DNA of 16,427 nucleotides from DASYRM01 sp036004405 (GTDB taxonomy: Bacteria > Acidobacteriota > Vicinamibacteria > Vicinamibacterales > UBA2999), in assembly GCA_036004405.1 (NCBI GenBank), contig DASYRM010000076.1, positions 1-16,427 on the forward strand, read 5' to 3'. The notes beneath the pieces are model-generated. The model worked only from the letters and a program-made list of their open reading frames with translations. It did not search any database and was not told where the DNA came from. Positions 7,929 to 14,008 of this stretch are shown here, one piece after another (position 1 is the first letter of the stretch; each line of letters starts with the position of its first letter). The translations under genes were made by a program, and so were the position numbers.

Positions 7929-8761
7929 GAGGCGCGCGTCTGGCCGTGCTGATGGTGGCCGTGCTCGCGGCCGGCGAGCGCGCCACGGCGCAGCAGGGCG
8001 CCGCGCGGGGCTCCGAACCGACGCCGCGCGCCCTGGCGCCGATCGATCTCACCGGCTACTGGGTGTCGATCGTGAACGAGGACTGGCGCTGGCGGATGCT
8101 GATGCCGCCCAAGGGCGACATCTCGAGCGTGCCGGTCAACGCCGAAGGGCGCCGTGTCACCGAGGCGTGGGACTACGCACGCGAACAGACCGATGCGAAC
8201 GCGTGCAAGCCGTTTGGGGTCGGTGGCCTGACGCGTATGCCCGGACGACTGCACATCACGTGGCAGGACGATCGCACGCTGAAGCTCGAGTTCGATGCCG
8301 GCACGCAGACGCGCATGCTGCACTTCGGCCAGGCGCCCACCTCGCCGGCGCCGACGTGGCAGGGCGACTCGACGGCGGCGTGGGAGTTTGCGGGCGGCGC
8401 GGAGACCGACCGCAACGGCATTCCGGTGGCCACGGCTGCGGGGCGCGGCGCACGCCCACGTCCGGATGCGCCGAAGGGCGGGTCGCTGCGTGTCACCACG
8501 ACGAACTTCCGTCCGGGTTTCCTGCGGAAGAACGGGGTGCCCTACAGCGAGACGGCAAAGATCGAGGAGTACTTCGACCGGATCACGTATCCCAACGGCG
8601 ACACCGTGCTGCTCGTGCGCACGCTGGTCGATGATCCGGTCTACCTGCAGCTCCCGTTCATCACCAGCACGAACTTCAAACTGGAGCGCGACGGGTCCAA
8701 ATGGCACCCGACACCGTGTGCCATCGATCCGCCGGTGGTCAGGCCTCCGCCAGGTCGCTGA
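7925..8761 (+). CDS. Secreted protein of unknown function (paralog 2)
   Basis: 278 residues; the ATG overlaps the stop of the MBL-fold gene (ATGA, 7925-7928). A signal peptide is present (RLAVLMVAVLAAGERATAQ, cleavage near residue 22-23). The mature protein begins with a low-complexity linker and then LTGYWVSIVNEDWRWRMLMP. Its second half (GSLRVTTTNFRPGFLRKNGVPYSE.., then a DPVYLQLP region) aligns by eye with the matching segment of the first operon gene (DILVVSTTHIKQEWIRRNG.., PVNLTEP), which supports common descent. The WMDGRP motif itself is missing. Function is unknown; export and conserved pairing with an MBL-fold protein suggest a periplasmic or extracellular role. The last 23 bp overlap, tail to tail, the end of the response-regulator gene on the other strand. 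Confidence 0.85.
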   Translation: MRGARLAVLMVAVLAAGERATAQQGAARGSEPTPRALAPIDLTGYWVSIVNEDWRWRMLMPPKGDISSVPVNAEGRRVTEAWDYAREQTDANACKPFGVGGLTRMPGRLHITWQDDRTLKLEFDAGTQTRMLHFGQAPTSPAPTWQGDSTAAWEFAGGAETDRNGIPVATAAGRGARPRPDAPKGGSLRVTTTNFRPGFLRKNGVPYSETAKIEEYFDRITYPNGDTVLLVRTLVDDPVYLQLPFITSTNFKLERDGSKWHPTPCAIDPPVVRPPPGR

Positions 8762-9497
8762 ACCGGTACCCCATTCCGATCACCGTCTCGATCTGCTTGC
8801 CGGCGGCGCCGAGCTTGCCGCGCAGCCGCGAGACGTGGACGTCTACCGAGCGGGTCTCGATTTCGAGGTCGAAGCCCCAGACGCGCTCGAGCAGACGATC
8901 GCGCGAGATGACGCGGTTGCGGTTCTCGATCAGGAACTTGAGCAGCTCGAACTCGCGTCGGGTCAGCGTGACCGACGCGTTATCCACCCGGATGGAGATG
9001 GCGTCGAAATCGACGAACAGGTGCTTGCCCTTGTACGGCGCCGGACCGGTGGGCGGCGGCTGCCCCTTGGCGCGGCGCATCGCCGACTTCGCGCGCGCCA
9101 CGAGCTCGCGCGGGCTGAACGGCTTGGTGATGTAGTCCTCGGCGCCGAGCTCGATGCCGGTCACGCGGTCGGCTTCGCTGGCGCGTGCCGTGAGCATGAT
9201 GATCGGGATGGTGGCCGTCGCCGGGCGGTGACGGAGGATGCGGAAGAGTTCCAGCCCGTCGAGCAGCGGCAAGCTGAGGTCGAGCAGGATGAGATCCGGC
9301 GGGTCGCCGTTGACGGCGGTCAGCGCCGCGGCGCCGGTGCCCACGATGTCCGCCCGGATTTCGCCGCCCCGCTCGAGGGCGTGCTTGATGAGGTCGGCGA
9401 TGTCGCGCTCGTCCTCGACAATGAGCACGCGCTTGGTTCCCGATCGGTTCGGGACCGTCGCCGTCTGAACCACTGCTGCATCTCCCACTCGTGTCAC
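8739..9497 (-). CDS. OmpR/PhoB-family response regulator (orphan)
   Basis: 252 residues. A receiver domain (about 22-142) has acidic residues E28-D29-E30, phosphoacceptor D73 (LILLDLSLP), T103 and K125-P-F. A winged-helix DNA-binding domain follows (about 155-248: LTRREFELLKFL, VDVHVSRLRGKLG, IGMGYRF). These are all the residues needed for phosphorylation and dimerisation on tandem half-sites. No sensor kinase gene is in the window. The start is uncertain: GTG 9497 gives the longest form, GTG 9488 has AGGTGA five bases upstream, and GTG 9473 has GGGAG eight bases upstream; all lie before the receiver domain. The upstream region contains two GTTAAT hexamers 11 bp apart, typical spacing for this family, so autoregulation is plausible. 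Confidence 0.95.
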   Translation of the reverse strand: MTRVGDAAVVQTATVPNRSGTKRVLIVEDERDIADLIKHALERGGEIRADIVGTGAAALTAVNGDPPDLILLDLSLPLLDGLELFRILRHRPATATIPIIMLTARASEADRVTGIELGAEDYITKPFSPRELVARAKSAMRRAKGQPPPTGPAPYKGKHLFVDFDAISIRVDNASVTLTRREFELLKFLIENRNRVISRDRLLERVWGFDLEIETRSVDVHVSRLRGKLGAAGKQIETVIGMGYRFSDLAEA

Positions 9498-9541
9498 CTG
9501 CCCTGAAACGACACTACCGGGGATGTATTTCGGTGAATTGT

Positions 9542-9572
9542 CCGGCCTGTTAATTCCCGGTTAATAGGCCGG
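9542..9572. promoter_or_regulatory. Inverted repeat with 11-bp-spaced half-sites upstream of the response regulator
   Basis: Arms CCGGCCT (9542-9548) and AGGCCGG (9566-9572) flank two direct copies of GTTAAT (9549-9554 and 9560-9565) whose starts are 11 bp apart. Seen on the minus strand the pair reads ATTAAC, five bases, ATTAAC, which resembles PhoP/PhoB-type boxes. The same stretch can fold into a 12-bp stem with one G-T pair and a seven-base loop. It lies 45-75 bp upstream of the regulator's longest start and just after the cytochrome gene's stop, so it could be an autoregulatory operator, a read-through attenuating hairpin, or both. Confidence 0.45.
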
Positions 9573-9575
9573 GTG

Positions 9576-9595
9576 GGTCAGGTAGGTCAGGTGGG
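9576..9595. repeat. Short tandem repeat, 9-bp unit
   Basis: GGTCAGGTA (9576-9584) is followed by GGTCAGGTG (9585-9593) and the start of a third copy, directly abutting the stop codon of the cytochrome gene at 9596-9598. Two full copies only; no function apparent. Confidence 0.6.
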
Positions 9596-11065
9596 TTACA
9601 GCGTCTTCATGTATTCCAGCAGGGCGCGCTTAGCCGCGGCGGGCAATTCCGTCCCGTAGGTGTGACCGGCGTTGCTGTTGCCGGGCCGCGACGTGTCGAC
9701 GAACTGGCCTTCGCGCTGCGCCTCGGGGCCGGTGGTGACGAAGCCGACGCGGACCGGGTCGTAGACGTCGTAGCCGCGCCAGAACTGCTTCGGCCGCGCG
9801 GCGACGGGCTCGAGCAGATCGGCCAGCGACGGTACCGACCCGTTGTGCAGGAACGGCCCCGTGAGCCACAGGCCTGCGTGCGGCATGGCGACGTAGCCGT
9901 CGGTATGCCGGAAGTTGGCGAATTTCCAGGAGTGGCCGGCGCCGTAGGCGTTGTAGGCCGTGGCCGCCGCCGTGGTCCACATGTCCATCCGGTGGCGGTC
10001 GGTGCCGACCTCGGTCTGCGGAATGATCGTGCCCGTGCGGGCGCCACCAGGGGCATGGCAGCCGGCGCAGTTGGCGGCCCATACCGAGGCTCCGGCGGCG
10101 GCCAACGCTTTGTCGATGGCGTACGGATACGGCGGTACGGGCGCCTTCAACATGAAGTCCGTGATGCGGCGCAGGCTGGACCGCGTGTGCGGGTCCTGGT
10201 CGTCCCAGTGCGCCACGTCGCGATCGACCCACTGCTTCGAGGCTCCGTCGCCGAGCGCCGAGGACAGCACGACCTCGCGCAGCGACGAGTTGAGACCGTC
10301 CCAATGGTACGCCTGACCGTTGCGCCGGGCGAGCGCCCACACCGGCACCATGTCGGAGTTGCCGATCGTCTCGTCGAGCCGCTGTCCGAGCAGCCGGAAC
10401 TTGACCGGATTGAACGGGTCGATACGGCCGCGACCCCAGTCGGGCCGCGTGCGCATCCAGCTGTCCTGCGAGTCGCGCTGCTGCAGCAGGGCGCGGCGCG
10501 ACGCGGGAATGATCGCGAAGCGATACAGCAGGCGATCGGCGAGCGACAGTCGGGTGTTCCGCGAGACCTCCGCCAGCAGCGTATCGGCGTTGAAGCGTGG
10601 ATCGGCGGCGGCCTTGAAGAGGAAGCGGAAGTAGTCCTGCGGCGACGTCTGATGTGAGGCGGCCGCCGGGACGATAATCGCCGGCTCGTCGGGCCGGCTG
10701 CGGTAGCTCGCCGCATGGCACATGGCGCAGTTGATGCCCACGCGCGGGAACCCGACGGTGACCTTCGAGAGCCCGATCGGCAGCTCGCGTCCGTCCTTGG
10801 CGAGGAACCCGATCGACGCGTACCCACCCGGCGCCGGCAGCAGATCCGGAAACACGCGCGGCAGCACGAGCCAGATCCAGTACGGCAGCCCTTCGGCCGC
10901 CTCGGTCCCGATCGACCCGAACAGGAAGTGGTCCTCGTCGGACGCAAAGTACGGCGCCGGCTCCTGGCGGAAGAACCGCTCGTAGACCAGCACCGCCGAC
11001 GCGGTGCCGCCGATGACGAGGAGCGCAAACGCGAGGCGGCGCCAGAAGCGCCACGACGGGCGCAT
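9596..11065 (-). CDS. Membrane-anchored di-heme cytochrome c, RoxA/MauG-type oxygenase-like
   Basis: 489 residues. An N-terminal hydrophobic helix (about 11-27, LAFALLVIGGTASAVLV) preceded by arginines acts as an uncleaved anchor or signal. Two c-type heme motifs are present: CAMCH (113-117) and CAGCH (333-337). Conserved blocks between and around them (FLFGSIGTE, LPYWIWLVLP, RPDWGRGRIDPFNP, HWDGLNSSLRE, TDRHRMD, FLHNGSVPSL, FWRGYDVYDP) are shared with the paralog at 11495-13006. The two-heme layout places it in the cytochrome c peroxidase / MauG / RoxA superfamily. The blocks recall RoxA-like rubber oxygenases and the tandem di-heme fatty-acid dioxygenase pair of Pseudomonas, but that is from memory. 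Its start overlaps the upstream stop by one base (TAATG at 11067-11063). The active site would face the periplasm. Confidence 0.88.
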   Translation of the reverse strand: MRPSWRFWRRLAFALLVIGGTASAVLVYERFFRQEPAPYFASDEDHFLFGSIGTEAAEGLPYWIWLVLPRVFPDLLPAPGGYASIGFLAKDGRELPIGLSKVTVGFPRVGINCAMCHAASYRSRPDEPAIIVPAAASHQTSPQDYFRFLFKAAADPRFNADTLLAEVSRNTRLSLADRLLYRFAIIPASRRALLQQRDSQDSWMRTRPDWGRGRIDPFNPVKFRLLGQRLDETIGNSDMVPVWALARRNGQAYHWDGLNSSLREVVLSSALGDGASKQWVDRDVAHWDDQDPHTRSSLRRITDFMLKAPVPPYPYAIDKALAAAGASVWAANCAGCHAPGGARTGTIIPQTEVGTDRHRMDMWTTAAATAYNAYGAGHSWKFANFRHTDGYVAMPHAGLWLTGPFLHNGSVPSLADLLEPVAARPKQFWRGYDVYDPVRVGFVTTGPEAQREGQFVDTSRPGNSNAGHTYGTELPAAAKRALLEYMKTL

Positions 11066-11478
11066 TACGCCACCGACCCCGCGGGCTTCGACGCCACGGC
11101 ACCCGCGGTGCTCTGGATTGCGACGATGAGCAGCAGCAGCTCCGGCACCAGGAAGACCAGGTCGAACAGGCCGAGCATCCGGTAGGTGGCCTGCGGCATG
11201 AAGAAGAGCACGCCGGCGGCGCGGCTGCCGATGCCGAACCAGGCGACGATGCGGTAGCGATCGAGGTCCATGGCCGCGGGCGTGTAGAAGACGCTGAGAA
11301 TGACCAGCAGCAGGCCGGCAAACCGCGGCCAGAGCACCGGCGTGGCGGTGGGGAGACGCGAGAACTCGATCAGCATGTCCGGCGCCGCGATGGTCGGCAG
11401 CGCGAGCGCCAGGTTGGCGAAGATGCCCAGCCAGATCACGCGCTTCAGCCAGCGTCCCGCCGTCGTGTCGTTGATCAT
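11065..11478 (-). CDS. Four-helix integral membrane protein of unknown function
   Basis: 137 residues; ATG at 11478 with AGGAG six bases upstream. Four hydrophobic helices are visible: about 14-32 (VIWLGIFANLALALPTIAA), 51-70 (PRFAGLLLVILSVFYTPAAM), 78-94 (VAWFGIGSRAAGVLFFM) and 102-121 (GLFDLVFLVPELLLLIVAIQ). It has no cysteine or obvious cofactor motif. It sits between the two di-heme cytochrome genes, 16 bp after one and overlapping the other by one base, so it is almost certainly co-expressed with them. It could anchor the cytochromes or pass electrons or substrate in the membrane; that is inference. I recall similar small DoxX-like or hypothetical membrane proteins beside such cytochromes but cannot name a family. 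Confidence 0.8.
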   Translation of the reverse strand: MINDTTAGRWLKRVIWLGIFANLALALPTIAAPDMLIEFSRLPTATPVLWPRFAGLLLVILSVFYTPAAMDLDRYRIVAWFGIGSRAAGVLFFMPQATYRMLGLFDLVFLVPELLLLIVAIQSTAGAVASKPAGSVA

Positions 11479-11494
11479 CGGTCGCTCCTGAGGC

Positions 11495-13006
11495 TCAGAA
11501 GGTTTTCAGGTACTCCACGATGGCGTCCTTGTCGCCGCCCGGGAGCGACGTGGCGTATTCGTGGCCCATGTTGCCGTTGCCCGGCACGCTGGTGTCGTAG
11601 CGGCTGAAGCGCCGGCCGTTGGCGTCGGCCACGTTCGACACGAAGCCCACGCGCGCCTGATCGAACACGTCGTAGCCGCGATAGAAGGCCGCCGGCCGCT
11701 CAGCGGGCGCGTTCAGCAGATCCCGCAGCGTCGGCACCGACCCGTTGTGGAGGTACGGCGCTCGTGCCCAGATACCGTCGAGCGGCTGATTGGCGTAGCC
11801 GTGGGTTTTGCGGAACCGGGTGAAGCGGTAGCGCGAGTCGGGAAACAGCCCGTACTGGTTGAGCGCAAAGATCTCGGTGTAGGAGTCCAGGCGATGCCGA
11901 TCGGTCTTGACGCGATCGATGTCCTCGATCTGACCCATGCGATCGCCGCTCTTGACCCCGCTGCGGAAGCGGTGGTCGCCGTGGCAGCCTTCGCAGTGCT
12001 GGCGGTACAGCCCCTCGCCGCGCGCCGCGAGCGCTGAATCCACGCTGTACGGGTACGGTGGCGGCGGTAGCGTCCAGATCCAGTCGCGCACGCGCTTCAA
12101 GCCGGCATGGTCCACGGTCACCGGAGTGATGCCGGCGCCGAGGCCCGCGCTCAGGTTCCGTTCGTCCACCGAGTCGTTGTCGCCGTCCCAGTGCAGGTGC
12201 ATCCCTTCGCGCGGCGCCTGGTTCCACAGCGACGGGAAGTCGGACGCGCCAATGAGCTCCGACTGCGACAGGCGATCGAGGTTCCAGTTGAACTGAATCG
12301 CCTTGTAGGGATTGAACGTGTCCACGCGGCCGCGGCCCCAGCGCGGCAGCCGTTCGCGCAGGATGGGATCGATGCGGTTCTTGAGGTCGAGGGTCTGGAG
12401 CTTGAGGCGATCCATCAGCCCCGTGCGCAGGAGCAGGCGCTCGAAGGAATCGGGGCCGCCGCGCGCAGGGAACGTGGCGCGCACGGCTTCGGCGGTGACG
12501 CGCGAATCGAGCGTGCACTCGAGCACGAACTGCACGAGCCCCTGGAGATCGAGCTGGTGCGCCGGCATGCCGAGCACGATGCGCGGCGCGGACGTCGGCG
12601 TCTCGCGCACGGTGCCGCTGTGGCAGACCGCGCAGTTGAGGCCGACGTGATCGATGCCGATGCGATGCCGGCGCGATACCCCGACCGGCAGATCGTGGCC
12701 AGGCTCGACGATCAAACCGAAGTCGGCGTAGCCGCCCGGGAGGCGATCGCGGCAGATCGTGGGCAGCGCGCGGAACACCCAGTAGGGCGGCAGCACGCCG
12801 CCGACGGGACGCAGCAGCGACACGCCCGGCTCGCTGCCGATGGAGCCGTACTTGTAATGGTCTTCGATGTTGGTGAAGCGCTGCGGATCGTCGGCCGTCA
12901 GCGTGAGCGCGAGCCACAGGCCCGAAAGGGCGACGACTCCCACCAGAACGCCGAACGCCCACCGCACGCTCGTGCGCTCGAAGAAGTGTTCGCCTGAGGC
13001 GGCCAT
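11495..13006 (-). CDS. Membrane-anchored di-heme cytochrome c, RoxA/MauG-type oxygenase-like (paralog)
   Basis: 503 residues from the ATG at 13006; the frame stays open to 13831 but that extension runs antisense to a lipoprotein gene and across its promoter region, so it is rejected. A single N-terminal helix (about 16-36, AFGVLVGVVALSGLWLALTL) anchors it. Heme motifs: CAVCH (125-129) and CEGCH (338-342). It shares KYGSIGSE, PPYWVFRALP, GGYADFGLI, PRWGRGRVDTFNPY, LHWDGDNDSVDERNLS, TDRHRLDS, YLHNGSVPTLRDLL and FYRGYDVFD with the downstream paralog, so the pair arose by duplication. The ribosome-binding site is weak. It is the first gene of a three-gene minus-strand operon. The superfamily performs peroxide reduction or O2-dependent oxidation of bulky substrates; which one applies here is not readable from sequence. 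Confidence 0.87.
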   Translation of the reverse strand: MAASGEHFFERTSVRWAFGVLVGVVALSGLWLALTLTADDPQRFTNIEDHYKYGSIGSEPGVSLLRPVGGVLPPYWVFRALPTICRDRLPGGYADFGLIVEPGHDLPVGVSRRHRIGIDHVGLNCAVCHSGTVRETPTSAPRIVLGMPAHQLDLQGLVQFVLECTLDSRVTAEAVRATFPARGGPDSFERLLLRTGLMDRLKLQTLDLKNRIDPILRERLPRWGRGRVDTFNPYKAIQFNWNLDRLSQSELIGASDFPSLWNQAPREGMHLHWDGDNDSVDERNLSAGLGAGITPVTVDHAGLKRVRDWIWTLPPPPYPYSVDSALAARGEGLYRQHCEGCHGDHRFRSGVKSGDRMGQIEDIDRVKTDRHRLDSYTEIFALNQYGLFPDSRYRFTRFRKTHGYANQPLDGIWARAPYLHNGSVPTLRDLLNAPAERPAAFYRGYDVFDQARVGFVSNVADANGRRFSRYDTSVPGNGNMGHEYATSLPGGDKDAIVEYLKTF

Positions 13007-13031
13007 GCAGTTGATAACGACGAGATGTGTG

Positions 13032-13088
13032 CGCGAGAACTCGCGGCATCTTACACTCACACCGTTGAGATCGAAGCTGATGTGAGTG
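13032..13088. promoter_or_regulatory. Divergent control region with two inverted repeats
   Basis: The 118 bp between the divergent cytochrome (start 13006) and lipoprotein (start 13125) genes holds two perfect inverted repeats. One is CGCGAG / CTCGCG at 13032-13037 and 13040-13045, with a two-base gap. The other is CACTCACA / TGTGAGTG at 13054-13061 and 13081-13088, with a 19-base spacer. A weak plus-strand -35 (TTGAGA, 13065-13070) lies inside the larger repeat. The layout suits regulator binding that controls both directions; the regulator is unknown. Confidence 0.4.
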
Positions 13089-13124
13089 ATACGGATGAGA
13101 TGGAAACGACGATTGGAGATCGCG

Positions 13125-13847
13125 ATGACGACTCGCATGTTGGTAGTGGCTGCCGCCGTGGCCGCGTTCGCCACTGGATGCTCGCTGGCGACCGGGGTTC
13201 GGCAGAACACCGCCGCGATCGGTGGCAGCACGAAGGCGATCGACGGCAACACGCAGGCGATTCGCGACTCGACGGCCGCCACGGGCAATCTCGTGCCGGC
13301 GCTGCAGGGCGTGGAACGGCTGCGGATGCCGATGGAAGCCGTGGCCGCTCTGGATCCGACGCTGCGTGGGGTGGCCGCGCTCCGTGAGCCGATGGGCTCG
13401 GTGGCGGCACTCGACCCCAGCATGCGCGCGCTGGCGGCGCTGCAGACGCCGATGAGCCGGCTGGTGGAAATCCGTCCGGGACTCGAAGCGACGGCGGCGC
13501 TCGGGCCCTCGATGGATCGCCTGGCGCGCATGCGTCCGAGCCTCGAGGCGGTGGCGGGGCTGCATGAATCGCTCGATCGCGTGGCGGGGCTCGATTCCCA
13601 GCTCGCTTCGGTCGCTGCGTTGAAGGGATCGATGGACCAGCTGGGCGGGCTGCGCATGCCGATGGAGCGGCTGGCGGCGCTCGAAGACCCGATGACGCGC
13701 GTAGCTGAGCTTGGGTCGATCTTCAATCGGCCGTGGCTGTTCGTCATCGTCGGCCTCATCGCACTCGCGGCGTGGGGTGCCGTAACGTTCGTGGCGGTGA
13801 AGCTCGCGATCGTGAGCGCTGCCAAAGTCACGCGGACTCATCCGTGA
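13125..13847 (+). CDS. Lipoprotein with 13-14 tandem decapeptide repeats and a C-terminal membrane helix
   Basis: 240 residues. The ATG at 13125 has GGAG about eight bases upstream and gives a lipoprotein signal peptide with lipobox A-T-G-C19; the earlier ATG at 13086 would spoil it. Residues 27-54 hold four heptad-like units (QNTAAIG, GSTKAID, GNTQAIR, DSTAATG). Residues 67-196 are 13 uninterrupted ten-residue repeats of the form x-x-[PS]-[ML]-x-x-[VL]-A-[AG]-L (e.g. DPTLRGVAAL, REPMGSVAAL, DPSMRALAAL, EDPMTRVAEL), with a degenerate fourteenth at 57-66. A hydrophobic helix at about 203-230 (PWLFVIVGLIALAAW...) ends the protein. I do not recognise the family. Two membrane anchors separated by a rod-like repeat suggest a scaffold or spacer, perhaps across the periplasm. 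It is divergent from the cytochrome operon and upstream of the alpha-dioxygenase gene. Confidence 0.85.
   Translation: MTTRMLVVAAAVAAFATGCSLATGVRQNTAAIGGSTKAIDGNTQAIRDSTAATGNLVPALQGVERLRMPMEAVAALDPTLRGVAALREPMGSVAALDPSMRALAALQTPMSRLVEIRPGLEATAALGPSMDRLARMRPSLEAVAGLHESLDRVAGLDSQLASVAALKGSMDQLGGLRMPMERLAALEDPMTRVAELGSIFNRPWLFVIVGLIALAAWGAVTFVAVKLAIVSAAKVTRTHP
13293..13712 (+). repeat. 30-bp-period coding repeat (decapeptide array)
   Basis: DNA encoding the ten-residue repeats of the lipoprotein: 13 clear units from 13323 to 13712 plus one degenerate unit from 13293. At the DNA level the units are diverged, sharing mainly an 'nnGATG/CTC...GTGGCGGCGCTG'-like frame, so this is an old or selected protein repeat rather than a fresh minisatellite. 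All units are exactly 30 bp, with no insertion or deletion. Confidence 0.85.
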
Positions 13848-13872
13848 CAGTGAAAAACAGCTGAGTGCGTCG

Positions 13873-13901
13873 TTGACTTGTCGATCGCCCGGCGCTACTT
13901 T
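13873..13901 (+). promoter_or_regulatory. Sigma70-type promoter of the alpha-dioxygenase operon
   Basis: TTGACT (13873-13878) and TACTTT (13896-13901) are separated by exactly 17 bases. The expected start is near 13908, giving a leader of about 100 nt before the ATG at 14009. The -10 box forms the loop of the inverted repeat at 13882-13915, so factor binding there would block or remodel the promoter. Confidence 0.65.
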
Positions 13902-13915
13902 GGCGCCGGCGATCG
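13882..13915. promoter_or_regulatory. Operator-like inverted repeat centred on the -10 box
   Basis: Left arm CGATCGCC (13882-13889), one extra C (13890), GGCGC (13891-13895), a seven-base loop TACTTTG (13896-13902), then GCGCC (13903-13907) and GGCGATCG (13908-13915). The arms pair over 13 bp with one bulged base. The left arm fills the -35/-10 spacer and the right arm covers the likely start site. This geometry is typical of a repressor operator. As RNA it could also act as a terminator for the upstream lipoprotein gene, but no T-tract follows. Confidence 0.6.
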
Positions 13916-14008
13916 GACGAGCGGCGTGTGTTCGTACGCGGCGTGTCCGGCGTTACTCACGTAGAAGATCAGTTCCAGTCCCGCCACCAACCAAGTGGAG
14001 TGTGCCCG

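Noticed and set aside
8295..9506. 403-codon plus-strand frame across the secreted paralog 2 end and the response regulator
   Set aside because: It spans two better-supported genes on different frames and strands; its arginine/alanine-rich, aspartate-rich translation has no domain.
9542..9572. Plain intrinsic terminator of the cytochrome operon
   Set aside because: The hairpin has A/T-rich inner pairs and no T-tract follows it on the minus strand; the 11-bp direct repeats are better explained as a binding site, though partial termination is not excluded.
9630..11321. 563-codon minus-strand frame overlapping the di-heme cytochrome in another frame
   Set aside because: No heme motif in frame and arginine-rich low-complexity translation; it is a frame-shifted shadow of the cytochrome and the membrane protein.
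13086..13088. ATG at 13086 as the lipoprotein start
   Set aside because: It would add 13 charged residues before the signal peptide; the ATG at 13125 has a better-placed GGAG and gives a normal lipoprotein signal.
13323..13712. Recent minisatellite or assembly artefact
   Set aside because: The 30-bp units are well diverged in DNA while the protein pattern is kept, and the reading frame, signal peptide and membrane helix are intact.
13007..13831. Long N-terminal extension of the di-heme cytochrome frame on the minus strand (to 13831)
   Set aside because: It runs antisense through the repeat lipoprotein, whose 30-bp unit keeps the opposite frame open. The membrane anchor and the homology to the paralog begin at the ATG at 13006.
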